Source: Halomonas binhaiensis
GTDB lineage: Bacteria > Pseudomonadota > Gammaproteobacteria > Pseudomonadales > Halomonadaceae
Assembly: GCF_008329985.2 (NCBI RefSeq)
Contig: NZ_CP038437.2
Span: 868,001 to 932,000 of the forward strand
Direction: 5' to 3'
DNA: 64,000 nt
Shown: positions 52,528-62,832 of the stretch, piece by piece
Numbering within the stretch: position 1 is the stretch's first letter
How the letters are laid out: the number at the start of each line of letters is the position of its first letter
The notes under the pieces: model-generated
Told to the model about the DNA's origin: nothing
Databases searched by the model: none
The model's input: the letters and a program-made list of their open reading frames with translations, nothing else
Program-made: the position numbers and the translations under genes

Positions 52528-53385
52528 TCAGTCGCCGAGGGGGTAGCGAGTATCCCTGAGACTATCCTTGATCTTCTTGAGATGATGCAGGAAGTCTTCT
52601 CCCCGTCTTAGGGTCACACCGGTGGCCAGTACATCGATCAATGCCAGCTGTACCATGCGTGACGTCATTGGCATGTAGTGGTCTGTGTCCTCTGGCGCGC
52701 TGATCTCGAGCACTTCGGTGCATTGCAGGGACAATGGGGAGCCAGGAGCCGTGATGCCCAGCACCACCGCGCCGTTTTCCCTGGCCAGGGCCGCAATGTC
52801 AACCAGTTCACGAGTGCGACCGGTGTACGAGAGAATGACGATCACATCACCGGTATGGCAGGCCGAAGCGACCATGCGTTGCATCAATACGTCGATGTAA
52901 GCCGTGACGGGAAGATTGAAGCGGAAGAACTTGTGCTGCGCATCCTGGGCGACGGCTCCGGAGGCGCCAAGGCCGAAGAAATGGATCTGCTTGGCCTGGA
53001 TCAGATAATCCACCACACGGTCGATACGCTTCGGAGACACTTCGCGGCGAGCCAGGTCCAGAGCTGCGATGGTGGCGCCGAAGATCTTTCCGGTATAGGC
53101 CTCGGCACTGTCGTTGGGTTCGACAGCCTGACTGACATAAGGCGTGCCCCCGGCCAGGCTCTGGGCCAATTGGATCTTGAAGTCGGGATAGCCCTTGGCG
53201 TCGAAGTTACGGCAGAAACGGTTGACGGTAGGCTCGCTGACTGACGCTGCCTGAGCCAAACTGGCAATACTCATACCGGTGGCAGAAGAAGGGTCAGCCA
53301 GGATGACATCGGCGACCTTGCGCTCCGAGCGGTTGAGCTCATCGAGTCTGTCGCGAATGCGGTTGATAAGGTCGTGACGGACCAT
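52528..53385 (-). CDS. hexR: HexR, RpiR-family repressor of hexose catabolism
   Basis: The 285-residue regulator has an N-terminal helix-turn-helix (about 1-77, with [24 protein letters not shown]) and a C-terminal SIS sugar-isomerase domain (about 125-265, with [19 protein letters not shown] and [13 protein letters not shown]). HexR represses zwf, eda and related genes and is released by the Entner-Doudoroff intermediate KDPG. It is divergent from zwf-pgl-eda, the standard arrangement, with two candidate operators between. Confidence 0.94.
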   Translation of the reverse strand: MVRHDLINRIRDRLDELNRSERKVADVILADPSSATGMSIASLAQAASVSEPTVNRFCRNFDAKGYPDFKIQLAQSLAGGTPYVSQAVEPNDSAEAYTGKIFGATIAALDLARREVSPKRIDRVVDYLIQAKQIHFFGLGASGAVAQDAQHKFFRFNLPVTAYIDVLMQRMVASACHTGDVIVILSYTGRTRELVDIAALARENGAVVLGITAPGSPLSLQCTEVLEISAPEDTDHYMPMTSRMVQLALIDVLATGVTLRRGEDFLHHLKKIKDSLRDTRYPLGD

Positions 53386-53448
53386 AGTAGAGGCAACTCT
53401 CTGAAGTAAAATTGGGCTTGTCGTAGTTAGCTTGGAGTAGCTGTTTGA

Positions 53449-53466
53449 CGTAGTAATTTAACTACG
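53449..53466. promoter_or_regulatory. Candidate HexR operator (hexR side)
   Basis: CGTAGT and its complement ACTACG are separated by six A/T bases, 64 bp upstream of hexR. The TAGT-A/T-ACTA core fits the palindromes described for HexR, though it lacks the outer TTGT/ACAA. Confidence 0.55.
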
Positions 53467-53531
53467 CATTGTGAGGTATCGTAGCGCCCTGGCGCTCTAC
53501 GTCCAATGGATAAGCGCGTAAGGAAAGATTT

Positions 53532-53547
53532 TTGTGTAAGTTTACAA
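53532..53547. promoter_or_regulatory. Candidate HexR operator (zwf side)
   Basis: TTGT, eight bases, then ACAA matches the TTGT-N7/8-ACAA pattern described for HexR in Pseudomonas; the arms extend to TTTTGT/ACAAAA. It lies about 100 bp before the zwf start. Confidence 0.65.
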
Positions 53548-53648
53548 AATATCGGTTGCGTTAGACGTCAATTTTCCACTATTTTTTGGTAAACTTAGGG
53601 AATTGATAGGCTAGTGCACTTTCTCCCTACCTGCATACGAGGACGGTT

Positions 53649-55138
<1,490 letters not shown>

Positions 55139-55148
<10 letters not shown>

Positions 55149-55168
55149 GATGGGGACTACTGAGATGG
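55139..55168 (+). repeat. 15-bp duplication covering the pgl start region
   Basis: GGACTACTGAGATGG occurs twice in tandem (55139-55153 and 55154-55168). The first copy spans the zwf stop. Each copy carries a purine-rich block and an ATG nine bases later, so the pgl initiation region is doubled. Confidence 0.92.
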
Positions 55169-55836
55169 GGTCTCACACTCCTCGTGAACGGTTGGCTCGA
55201 CAACTGGCGGAAAATGTTGCCGAGGCGCTGCGCCAGGACCTGGCCAGCCAGGAACGTGCCTTGCTGATTGTTTCCGGCGGCTCTACCCCTGTGCCGTTCT
55301 TTGCTGCTCTCTCCGAACAGGATCTGGCCTGGGACCGAGTGGATGTGACCTTGGCAGATGAGCGTTGGGTCAGCCCAGATGCTGACGACTCCAATGCTCG
55401 CCTGGTGTGTGAGAATCTGCTGGCCGATAAGGCAGCGGCGGCCAATTTCATATCCCTGACAACCGATCATGCCACCCCGGAAGAAGGTGTCGATCAGGTT
55501 GCCGAGCGTGTCGAGGCATTGAGCTGGCCGGCAAGCGTAGTGATTCTGGGCATGGGCGGGGATGGCCATACTGCCTCCCTGTTCCCTGATAGCCGTGAGC
55601 TTGATCTTGCCCTGGCCACTGATGCCCCGGTGGTGGCGGTACGTACCCCAAGCCAGCCTCAGGCTAGAATCACCTTGAGTGCTGCCCGTTTGCATCATGC
55701 GCGCCGACATGTACTGCATCTTACGGGCGATGACAAGCGTGCCGTGCTGGGGCGTGCCATGGAGGGGGACAACGTACGTGAGTTGCCGATTCGAGCCTTT
55801 CTCAGCTGTCCATTAGCAATCTACTGGGCCCCTTAG
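55150..55836 (+). CDS. pgl: 6-phosphogluconolactonase
   Basis: Pgl hydrolyses 6-phosphogluconolactone to 6-phosphogluconate. The roughly 228-residue protein has LLIVSGGSTPVPFF near the start, VDVTLADERWVSPDADDSNA and ILGMGGDGHTASLFPDS, all conserved in the DevB/Pgl family. ATGs at 55135, 55150 and 55165 are in frame; 55150 is chosen because GAGG lies nine bases upstream and it directly follows the zwf stop. The third ATG has an equivalent leader through the 15-bp duplication. Confidence 0.94.
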   Translation: MGTTEMGSHTPRERLARQLAENVAEALRQDLASQERALLIVSGGSTPVPFFAALSEQDLAWDRVDVTLADERWVSPDADDSNARLVCENLLADKAAAANFISLTTDHATPEEGVDQVAERVEALSWPASVVILGMGGDGHTASLFPDSRELDLALATDAPVVAVRTPSQPQARITLSAARLHHARRHVLHLTGDDKRAVLGRAMEGDNVRELPIRAFLSCPLAIYWAP

Positions 55837-55858
55837 GGTTTACCTGAGCCTAGGGAGT

Positions 55859-55895
55859 GTCTGAAAGGTTGGAAGGATACGGACAGCTTTCAGAC
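55859..55895 (+). repeat. Inverted repeat between pgl and eda
   Basis: GTCTGAAAG (55859-55867) and CTTTCAGAC (55887-55895) are perfect 9-base arms around 19 bases, within the 88-bp pgl-eda gap. It could be an intercistronic RNA hairpin or an operator for an internal eda promoter. Confidence 0.75.
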
Positions 55896-55924
55896 GGACC
55901 TGAACGAATTCTGGAGTGATTTTC

Positions 55925-56587
55925 ATGACCATCGAAAAGCAATTGCCCTCTACTCGTACCACTGAGCTCGACAGTATCTGCCTCAAGGCGGAAGTGATTC
56001 CGGTGATTACCATCGAGCGTATCGAAGATGCCATCCCCATGGGCCGTGCTCTGGTCGAAGGCGGTCTGACCGTTCTGGAAGTCACTCTGCGCACCGACTG
56101 TGCCATTGAAGCCATTGCGCGTCTCAAGAAAGAGATCCCCCAGGCCAGCATCGCTGCTGGAACCGTACTGACACCTGCACAGTATCGTCAGGTCGAGCAG
56201 GCGGGTGCTGACTTTGTCGTGACGCCGGGAGCGACCGACGCGCTCTATCGCTACGGTGTGGAAAGCCCGGTGCCGATGCTGCCGGGTGTCGCCACCATTT
56301 CTGAACTGATGACCGGTTGGCAGTATGGCTATCGCCGTTTCAAGTTCTTCCCTGCTGAAGCCAGTGGAGGCGTCAAGGCACTCAAGGCATTCGCCGGCCC
56401 GATCAGCGAAGCACGCTTCTGCCCCACCGGTGGTATCAGCCTGAACAATGCCGCAGATTACCTGGCTCTGCCCAATGTGATGTGTGTGGGCGGTTCGTGG
56501 TTGACCCCGAAGTCTCTGGTCAATGAAGGCGACTGGGATGCCATCCGCGCGTTGGCCAAGGAAGCCGCCGATCGTTTCCACCACTGA
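55925..56587 (+). CDS. eda: 2-keto-3-deoxy-6-phosphogluconate aldolase
   Basis: Eda cleaves KDPG to pyruvate and glyceraldehyde-3-phosphate, the last step of the Entner-Doudoroff route. The 220-residue protein has VIPVITIERIEDAIPMGRAL, GTVLTPAQYRQVEQAGADF and FKFFPAEASGG with the Schiff-base Lys K140, then CPTGGISLNNAADYL. GGAG lies nine bases before the ATG at 55925. The dehydratase edd is not in the window. Confidence 0.95.
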   Translation: MTIEKQLPSTRTTELDSICLKAEVIPVITIERIEDAIPMGRALVEGGLTVLEVTLRTDCAIEAIARLKKEIPQASIAAGTVLTPAQYRQVEQAGADFVVTPGATDALYRYGVESPVPMLPGVATISELMTGWQYGYRRFKFFPAEASGGVKALKAFAGPISEARFCPTGGISLNNAADYLALPNVMCVGGSWLTPKSLVNEGDWDAIRALAKEAADRFHH

Positions 56588-56731
56588 TCGGTTATCACCA
56601 CCGAACGCAACGTAAACCGAATCCCCGCGCCATGTGGCTTGACCCATGGCGCCGAGGGCACCGCGCTCTCTGCACCGGAAAAGCGCCATGCGCTGCTCCA
56701 TGTGCTCTCTCGGCAGCTGGTGCTGTCCTTC

Positions 56732-56759
56732 ATCCGGCCTCTGTGGCCGGATTTTTTTT
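56732..56759 (+). terminator. Terminator downstream of eda
   Basis: ATCCGGCC (56732-56739) pairs with GGCCGGAT (56745-56752) across a five-base loop and runs into eight T residues. It lies 145 bp after eda and 70 bp before the end of the convergent gntR gene. Confidence 0.9.
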
Positions 56760-56825
56760 ATGCATGCCCTCGATTCGAGCAAGCTGCCTATCTAGCGTGC
56801 CATCGTGATCGTGGCTGCGGGGGCA

Positions 56826-57575
56826 TCAGGAGATGTCGATGCGGTAGTGAAAGGTATCTGCAGATCCCCATGAGCGACGGTACTCCAGGGGAGTACGGTC
56901 ATACCCAAGGGCAGTACGATCAATGATCACCACTGGACTGCCTTGTTCTATGCCAAGCATCTTCGCGGTCCTGGCATCAGCACGTGACACGCTTAGCGTC
57001 TCTGTGGCCGAAGCAATGAGTTGACCACATTGGCTTTCATAGAAGGGGTAAAGCAGATTGTCGAACTCCTCCAGCGGTATATTTTCCAACGCCTGGAAAC
57101 GCCCATGAGGAAGCCAGATCTCTTCTCGAAAGATGGCGTTGCCATCGATCTTGCGCAGGCGATCCAGTTTCAGCCCTTGCGCTTCCGCATCAAGCTGGAG
57201 GGCCTGCCTGACATGTTGAGGTGGCTTGGCCAGGCTTCGTGCCAGGACTTGTCCTTCGGGTGTGATGCGCTCACCCGACGTGCTGGTCTGGCGAAAGAAA
57301 CGCAGGAATGAGCTTTCGAAGTCCGGGCGCCTGACAAATGTGCCGCGCCCCTGGCTACGTTGCAGCAACCCGTCGCTGACTAGGGTATCTACTGCCTTGC
57401 GTATGGTTCCGATGGCCACGCCATATTCTCGGGTCAGCTCGGCCTCTGTCGGGATTGGGCCTCCGGGTTTCCATTCCCCTGATGCAATGCGAGTCTGAAA
57501 TGCGTCTCTCAAGCGCTGATACAGCGGTAGACGCTCGTCGGTAGGCAACTTGGCCGACATCATGTAGACATCCAT
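56826..57575 (-). CDS. GntR-family (HutC/UTRA type) transcriptional regulator
   Basis: The 249-residue protein has an N-terminal winged helix (about 15-85, PLYQRLRDAFQTRIASGEW and GTIRKAVDTLVSDGLLQRSQGRGTFV) and a C-terminal UTRA ligand domain with FREEIWLPHGRF and PVVIIDRTAL. It is divergent from a decayed amidohydrolase and a MatC-like carrier, its likely targets. Starts at 57575 or 57563 are possible; the second has GGAT five bases upstream. Confidence 0.9.
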   Translation of the reverse strand: MDVYMMSAKLPTDERLPLYQRLRDAFQTRIASGEWKPGGPIPTEAELTREYGVAIGTIRKAVDTLVSDGLLQRSQGRGTFVRRPDFESSFLRFFRQTSTSGERITPEGQVLARSLAKPPQHVRQALQLDAEAQGLKLDRLRKIDGNAIFREEIWLPHGRFQALENIPLEEFDNLLYPFYESQCGQLIASATETLSVSRADARTAKMLGIEQGSPVVIIDRTALGYDRTPLEYRRSWGSADTFHYRIDIS

Positions 57576-57658
57576 ATGACCAGATAACGAAATGCCAACA
57601 GGCTACCACCTTTAGTCGTAGTCCTCGACTATTGGAGCTCTGTCTTTGGTAGAGTGCG

Positions 57659-57674
57659 ATTCATATATATGAAT
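57659..57674. promoter_or_regulatory. Candidate GntR operator palindrome
   Basis: ATTCATATATATGAAT is a perfect 16-bp palindrome in the 157-bp divergent gap between the GntR gene and the amidohydrolase remnant. A partial second copy (TATGAATTG) follows near 57683. Confidence 0.55.
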
Positions 57675-57732
57675 ATATGTCTGTATGAATTGTATTGTTC
57701 AGAGGCATTGTGCCTGCAGGAGATCAAATACC

Positions 57733-58163
57733 ATGAGTTCGACACTCCCCATCGTTGTCATCGGTGTGGACACCCATGCACATGTGTTCAGGGCTGATCT
57801 GCCTCTGGCTCCTGGGCGCCGTTACAGCCCTGACTATGATGCGTCGGTTGACAGCTTTCTTGGCCATCTGAACCTCCACGGGGTGTCTCATGGCGTCTTG
57901 GTTCAGCCGAGTTTCCTGGGGACTGACAACAGCTTCATGGTGGCCGCATTACGCCAGCATCCGTCGCGGCTCAGGGGCATTGCCGTGGTCGATCCTGAGA
58001 TACACCGTGAGCGCATGAGTCGTCGAGTACACTGGAATCTAGTGATCACTGGCGGCATGGCGAATGCTGCGCTTGCTTGATCTGCTAGCGCATGACTGGA
58101 TCGATCGATGTATTGATTGAGCAAACCCATCACGCTCTGTTCCGTATCGATACGGCTCGCTGA
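57733..58163 (+). pseudogene. Amidohydrolase (PDC-lactonase-like) remnant, internally deleted
   Basis: The first 95 or so residues (VVIGVDTHAHVFRADLPL, the metal-binding HxH, then SHGVLVQPSFLGTDNSFMVAAL and LRGIAVVDPE) match the N-terminus of amidohydrolase-2 proteins such as 2-pyrone-4,6-dicarboxylate lactonase, usually about 270-290 residues. The frame then reads unrelated sequence and stops at 58080. Fragments resembling the family's C-terminus appear in other frames: MLRLLDLLAHDWI (from about 58063) and EQTHHALFRIDTAR ending at 58163. I infer loss of the central part plus frameshifts. The gene would have formed an operon with the carrier that follows. Confidence 0.7.
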
Positions 58164-58191
58164 GAAAAAACAATAAGAGGAGTCTTGCATC

Positions 58192-59493
58192 ATGATGAGT
58201 GTCATCGTTGTTGCTGCTATTGCGGTATCGATTGCTCTGGGATATCGCACCAGAATCAATATCGGGCTATTTGCCATTGTCTTTGCTTATCTGATCGGTT
58301 GTTTCGGGCTGGGATTGGGACCCACCGATATCATCATGATGTGGCCGCTGAAGATATTCTTCATCATATTCTCGGTGTGTCTGTTCTACGGCTTTGCCAT
58401 TGTCAACGGCACGCTGGAAAAGCTTGCCGAACATATGATGTATCGGTGTCGGAAATTTCCCCACATGATGCCTTATGCGATTTTTCTGGCATCGCTGTTG
58501 ATTGCAGCACTTGGGGCAGGCTACTACACCGTACTGGCCTTCATGGCGCCGATAACGCTTCTCCTGTGCGAGAGGACACGTCTCAGCCTGATTGCCGGCG
58601 GGATGTCGGTCAACTATGGCGCCCTGGCGGGAGCCAACTTCGTCTCCAGTCAAAGTGGCATCATCTTTCAGGGGTTGATGGTCAACGCGGGTATCCCGCA
58701 GAGCACGGCATTCCTTAACAGTCTTGCCATCTTTGCCAGTACCACAGTCATCCCCTTGATAGTGATTACAGGTTTTGTCTTCTTTTCCAGAAACCGCTCG
58801 GCCATGGCCGAATCGTTAAGTGATATTGCGGCACCGGCGCCACTTGATCGGGAGCAGAGAGCCACGCTTAAATTGACGGTTATCATGATGCTGACGGTAC
58901 TTGTGCCGCCAGTCGCTCACCTGATAGCACCAGATAATGGACTCATTGAGTTCATCAATTCGAAGATCAATATTGGCTTGATTGCCAGTGTATTTTCCGT
59001 CATTGCATTGTTGATGAAGCTGGGCGACGAAAAGAAAGCCATTGCCGCCTTGCCGTGGGGCACCATCATCATGATCTGTGGTGTCGGCATGTTGATATCC
59101 GTGGCCATCAAGGCCGGTACCATCGACCAGTTGGCTTCCTGGATTGGCGCCAGCATACCCGCCATTCTGGTTCCGGTCGTCTTTGGCATTGTGTCGGCGT
59201 TGATGTCGCTGTTTGCCAGTACTCTCGGGGTGGTGACGCCGGCACTCTTTCCTGTTGTGCCATCGATTGCCAATGCCTTGTCGATCGATCCCATGGTGAT
59301 CTTCGTCTGCATCGTGGTAGGTGCTCAGGCAACCGCAATATCACCGTTTTCTTCTGGAGGAAGCCTGATCCTGAGTTCGGCACCCTCCGACAAGGGACAC
59401 ACGCAAGTGTTCAATGGGTTGCTGTTCCGTGCCGCGCCCCTGGGCTTCATTGCAGCAGTGCTGTTCAACCTGGGGCTGACCTTCCTGGCTTGA
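58192..59493 (+). CDS. SLC13/MatC-like dicarboxylate carrier
   Basis: The 433-residue inner-membrane protein has about twelve hydrophobic spans. It starts with the MatC N-terminal pattern (ALGYRTRINIGLFAIVFAYLIG), has a mid-protein GGMSVNYGALAGANFVSSQSG re-entrant-type block and a second one at GAQATAISPFSSGGSLILS. Such carriers move malonate, malate or other dicarboxylates. GGAG lies nine bases before the ATG. The aromatic-lactonase-like remnant upstream suggests an original aromatic-acid or dicarboxylate pathway, which is inference. Confidence 0.85.
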   Translation: MMSVIVVAAIAVSIALGYRTRINIGLFAIVFAYLIGCFGLGLGPTDIIMMWPLKIFFIIFSVCLFYGFAIVNGTLEKLAEHMMYRCRKFPHMMPYAIFLASLLIAALGAGYYTVLAFMAPITLLLCERTRLSLIAGGMSVNYGALAGANFVSSQSGIIFQGLMVNAGIPQSTAFLNSLAIFASTTVIPLIVITGFVFFSRNRSAMAESLSDIAAPAPLDREQRATLKLTVIMMLTVLVPPVAHLIAPDNGLIEFINSKINIGLIASVFSVIALLMKLGDEKKAIAALPWGTIIMICGVGMLISVAIKAGTIDQLASWIGASIPAILVPVVFGIVSALMSLFASTLGVVTPALFPVVPSIANALSIDPMVIFVCIVVGAQATAISPFSSGGSLILSSAPSDKGHTQVFNGLLFRAAPLGFIAAVLFNLGLTFLA

Positions 59494-59500
59494 TGATGGC

Positions 59501-59527
59501 GCACCGCTTTGGTTCGCAGGGCGGTGC
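59501..59527. terminator. Possible hairpin between convergent genes
   Basis: GCACCGC (59501-59507) pairs with GCGGTGC (59521-59527) across 13 bases in the 70-bp gap between the carrier and the convergent LysR gene. No T-run is present. Confidence 0.45.
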
Positions 59528-59563
59528 ATCAGCCAAAGGGAGGAGCATCTGAGGAGCATGGAC

Positions 59564-60415
59564 TTACTGCCTGAGCAGGCCTTTCAGCAACTCGGCCAGC
59601 TCCTGGACTCGGGCATCTGCTGTCGGGCGGTGCAGGATCACGACTTCCATGCTGTCGATAGAGGACAGGCCGTAATGCCCATCGAGCACCGCGTGCTGAT
59701 CGGTGATGGCGCGTGCGGGTAACAGGCTTAGGCCCATGCCTTCGGCTACCGCTGCCTGGATACCGCTCAGGCTGGAACTGGTGAAGCTGATCCTCCAGCG
59801 GCGGCCAAGGTGTTCGATGGCACTGATCATGTCATCGCGATACAGGCCTCGCGGGGGGAATGTCACGATCGGGACAGGGTCCAGGGTGATGGACTGCGCA
59901 TTGTGGCCATCGATCCACAGCAGCTTTTCAGGGCAGCATGCCACGCCGGCACGGCTATGCTTGCGCTGCTTGATGATGATCAGGTCGAGTTCACCCTGAT
60001 CATAACTGTGGCAGAGGTCACGGCTCAGGCCGCTGGTCACCTCCAGCTTGACCTGGGGGTGCTGGCGGTTGAAAGCAGACAGGAGATGCGTGGTAGGGCC
60101 TGCAACGAAATCGTCGGGAAGCCCCAGCCGGACGGTACTTTCTATTTCCCCGGCCAGCACATCGAGCAATTCCTCGTTAAGAGCCAGCATGCGTCGCGCA
60201 TATCCCAGCACGGTTTCGCCCGCATCCGTGGGCTGTACCTCCCGATGGCTGCGATCGAGCAGGCGCTGCCCGGCGATATCTTCCAGGCGGCGTACCTTCT
60301 GGCTGACAGTCGATTGTGTCGAGTGCAGGCGGGCCGCGGCGGCAGTGAAACTGCCGCAGTCGGCTACCATGACAATGGTCTTGAGGAGGTCCAGATCAAA
60401 CAGCCGGGAAGTCAT
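59564..60415 (-). CDS. LysR-family transcriptional regulator
   Basis: The 283-residue protein has the LysR helix-turn-helix at residues about 7-65 (DLLKTIVMVADCGSFTAAAARLHSTQSTVSQKVRRLE) and an effector domain from about 90. It lies 18 bp downstream of the CynX-type transporter on the same strand, so it may be the third gene of the amidohydrolase-transporter operon and control it, or act on the divergent-facing neighbours. Confidence 0.92.
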   Translation of the reverse strand: MTSRLFDLDLLKTIVMVADCGSFTAAAARLHSTQSTVSQKVRRLEDIAGQRLLDRSHREVQPTDAGETVLGYARRMLALNEELLDVLAGEIESTVRLGLPDDFVAGPTTHLLSAFNRQHPQVKLEVTSGLSRDLCHSYDQGELDLIIIKQRKHSRAGVACCPEKLLWIDGHNAQSITLDPVPIVTFPPRGLYRDDMISAIEHLGRRWRISFTSSSLSGIQAAVAEGMGLSLLPARAITDQHAVLDGHYGLSSIDSMEVVILHRPTADARVQELAELLKGLLRQ

Positions 60416-60433
60416 GTGCTCTTCTTGTGCGAC

Positions 60434-61630
60434 TCAGGATTTCATCGCCAGATGATAGCGGTTCGGATCAAGTCGGAGATAGAGCATCAGGGAAATGAGG
60501 GCAAGACACAGGTGCATGACCCATCCCGCCTGATAGGTACCGGTCTCGCTCAGCAGCATGGCGAGAGCCATCGGCCCCAGTGCGGCAATCAGGAAACCGC
60601 CACCCTGCATGATGGCCGTCAATGCTCCCGCTTGCTGAGGTGAAGGCAGATGATCAAGAGCGGTGACCAGTGAGATGGCGAAACTCCCGCCCAGGCCAAT
60701 GCCGCAGATGGCCGACCAGGCAATGGGAGAAACATCAGGTAGCCATGCCAGGCCCAGATAACCCACGATCTGCAGGACGGCGGTGATGCACAGGAAGGGG
60801 CGTCGGTCCTTGCCGGAGGAGGCCAGATAGCTGATACCGACTGCGGAAAACGCCTGGCATATCGCCATGATGGAAACCAGATTGGCACTATGTGCCACGC
60901 TTAGCCCCTGATGCTGGTAGAACGGTGCCAACCAGGTGACAGCAGACGAATACCCGGCATTGACGAAGCCGAATGTCACGATCAACAGCCATGCCCTGGG
61001 CCGGCGTATCAATTTCTGGGTGATAGCGGCATCCGGGCGTTCGTTACGTTGGTCCCCGAGGGTACGGTAGGCAAACAGCATGGCAAGAATGGCCGGTAAT
61101 GCCAGCCAGGCGAGCGCTTCTCTCCAGTCATGGCCATGGCTGACCAGCAGAGGCGTCACTTGTGCTCCCAGAGCGCCGCCGCCCATGATGGTGGCGGAAT
61201 AGATGCCCGTGATGATGGCCATTCGCCCCGGGAAGTGTTCCTTGATGACACCTGGAAACGTCGACTGAATGAAAGCCACACCAATACCGCAGAGCAGAGC
61301 AGTAAACAGCAGAGTATTTGCGCTGGGCACGATGAGGCGTAGCAGAGAACCCAATGCCAGGATCACAAGCGCTCCCAGTATGCCGCGTCGGGTTCCGACA
61401 TGGGCTTGAAGGGTGGGAGCAGCAAAGGCACCCAGTCCCATGACGATGGTCGGGATCAGCGTCAACAGGGCTGTACCGGTATACGTCAGGCCTGTATCTG
61501 CGCGGATGAGCTCGATGATGGGGCCTGGAGAGGTCAGAAAGGGACGCAGATTGATGGCGACGAAAACGACCAGGATGACCATCGGAAGCTGCAGGTCGTC
61601 ACGTAGCTCCCGGCAGGCTTGCTGACTCAT
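60434..61630 (-). CDS. MFS transporter of the CynX/NimT type
   Basis: The 398-residue protein has twelve spans. The VAINLRPFLTSPGPIIELIR start and the GTRRGILGALVILALG loop are typical of the CynX/NimT/YeaN group, which includes cyanate and 2-nitroimidazole transporters. Its start overlaps the stop of the amidohydrolase gene by 4 bp, so it probably carries that enzyme's substrate or product. Confidence 0.87.
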   Translation of the reverse strand: MSQQACRELRDDLQLPMVILVVFVAINLRPFLTSPGPIIELIRADTGLTYTGTALLTLIPTIVMGLGAFAAPTLQAHVGTRRGILGALVILALGSLLRLIVPSANTLLFTALLCGIGVAFIQSTFPGVIKEHFPGRMAIITGIYSATIMGGGALGAQVTPLLVSHGHDWREALAWLALPAILAMLFAYRTLGDQRNERPDAAITQKLIRRPRAWLLIVTFGFVNAGYSSAVTWLAPFYQHQGLSVAHSANLVSIMAICQAFSAVGISYLASSGKDRRPFLCITAVLQIVGYLGLAWLPDVSPIAWSAICGIGLGGSFAISLVTALDHLPSPQQAGALTAIMQGGGFLIAALGPMALAMLLSETGTYQAGWVMHLCLALISLMLYLRLDPNRYHLAMKS

Positions 61631-62832
61631 GAGGGCAATCCCTGTGGGTCTCCAGGTGGCTGCTCTTCTGGCGTCCAGAACTGCCCTTGTCTGACGATTT
61701 CCCGGCGTGTCGTGGCTTCTGCCACAGCCGCTGCAACATTGGGAGCATCAATGACCAGGAATGTCGCCGGATGTCCTGGCTGAAGAGCGTAGCCGTTCAG
61801 CCCGACCACCTTGGCAGCGGCCTGGGTCACCATCTCGAAAGCGACACCCAGTTCCTCATCGGTATTGAAGCCGGAACGGTAGGCGATCAGCATGGCGCGC
61901 TGGAGCATGTCGCCGTTGCCGTATGGCCACCAGGCATCACGGATATTGTCATTGCCAGCAAAAACATTGACCCCGGCTTCACGCAGTTTCAGCACAGGAG
62001 GGAAATCTCGGTCTCCTGGGGCATTGGTCATGATCGAGACACCGGCATCGGCGAGCGTTCGAGCAATGCCTTCCAGAGTGTGCGCACTGACGTCGCCAAG
62101 GCTGTAGGCATGGCTGACGGCCACTCTGCCGCCAAGGCCCAGGGCTTGAGTGCGTTGCGCGATACGCTGCAATTGATCGATCCCCTGCTGGCCCGGCTCG
62201 TGCAGATGAATATCGATCTTCACGGCGTATTTATCGGCAAGGCCGAAGACAATATCGAGCTGCTCTTCGGCCGCAGCGTCGAGTGTTGTGGGGTCGATAC
62301 CACCGATGACGTCGACGCCATCTTGAAGGGCTGCCTCGAGAATATCCGCCGTGCCAGGGCAGGATATGACCCCTGCCTGAGGAAATGCGACCAGTTCGAT
62401 ATCGACAAGGCCACGCCATTTTTCCCGGGCTTCCATGACCGCATGCAAGTGGTTCAAGCCCGTCGTTGCATCGACATCGACATGGCTGCGCATGGCCAGA
62501 GTGCCATAGGATGCGGCCTGTCGAATCAAGGCATGGGCGCGCTCGACGACAGGCCTGGCATCTGCCAGTTCGGCTTTCTCGATGGCCATGCGCTCTCGGA
62601 GACTGCCAGCAGGGCGATGGGGCCGCCAGCGGTCGCCGACGAAGCTCTTGTCCAGATGAATATGGCCATCGACAAAAGCAGGGACCACCAGACGCTGCTG
62701 GAGATCGATGATCTCTCTTGGCATGTGTTCCGGCAGTTCGCAACGGATATCAGTAATGACCCCATTGCTGACCGAGAGATTGATCCGGTCACCAGTGGCC
62801 GAGACGGCATTGATGAAGATACGTTCAGTCAC
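61627..62832 (-). CDS. Cytosine-deaminase-like amidohydrolase
   Basis: The 401-residue metal hydrolase has VPAFVDGHIHLDKSF (HxH), MRSHVDVD, KIDIHLHEPG, VAVSHAYSLGD and GNDNIRDAWWPYGNGDML, the order found in CodA-type deaminases. In CodA the last block reads with an Asp ligand as here. Substrates of relatives include cytosine, isoguanine, creatinine-like and triazine compounds. A GTG start at 62832 is supported by AGAGG about seven bases upstream. It is coupled to the CynX-type transporter. Confidence 0.87.
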   Translation of the reverse strand: MTERIFINAVSATGDRINLSVSNGVITDIRCELPEHMPREIIDLQQRLVVPAFVDGHIHLDKSFVGDRWRPHRPAGSLRERMAIEKAELADARPVVERAHALIRQAASYGTLAMRSHVDVDATTGLNHLHAVMEAREKWRGLVDIELVAFPQAGVISCPGTADILEAALQDGVDVIGGIDPTTLDAAAEEQLDIVFGLADKYAVKIDIHLHEPGQQGIDQLQRIAQRTQALGLGGRVAVSHAYSLGDVSAHTLEGIARTLADAGVSIMTNAPGDRDFPPVLKLREAGVNVFAGNDNIRDAWWPYGNGDMLQRAMLIAYRSGFNTDEELGVAFEMVTQAAAKVVGLNGYALQPGHPATFLVIDAPNVAAAVAEATTRREIVRQGQFWTPEEQPPGDPQGLPS

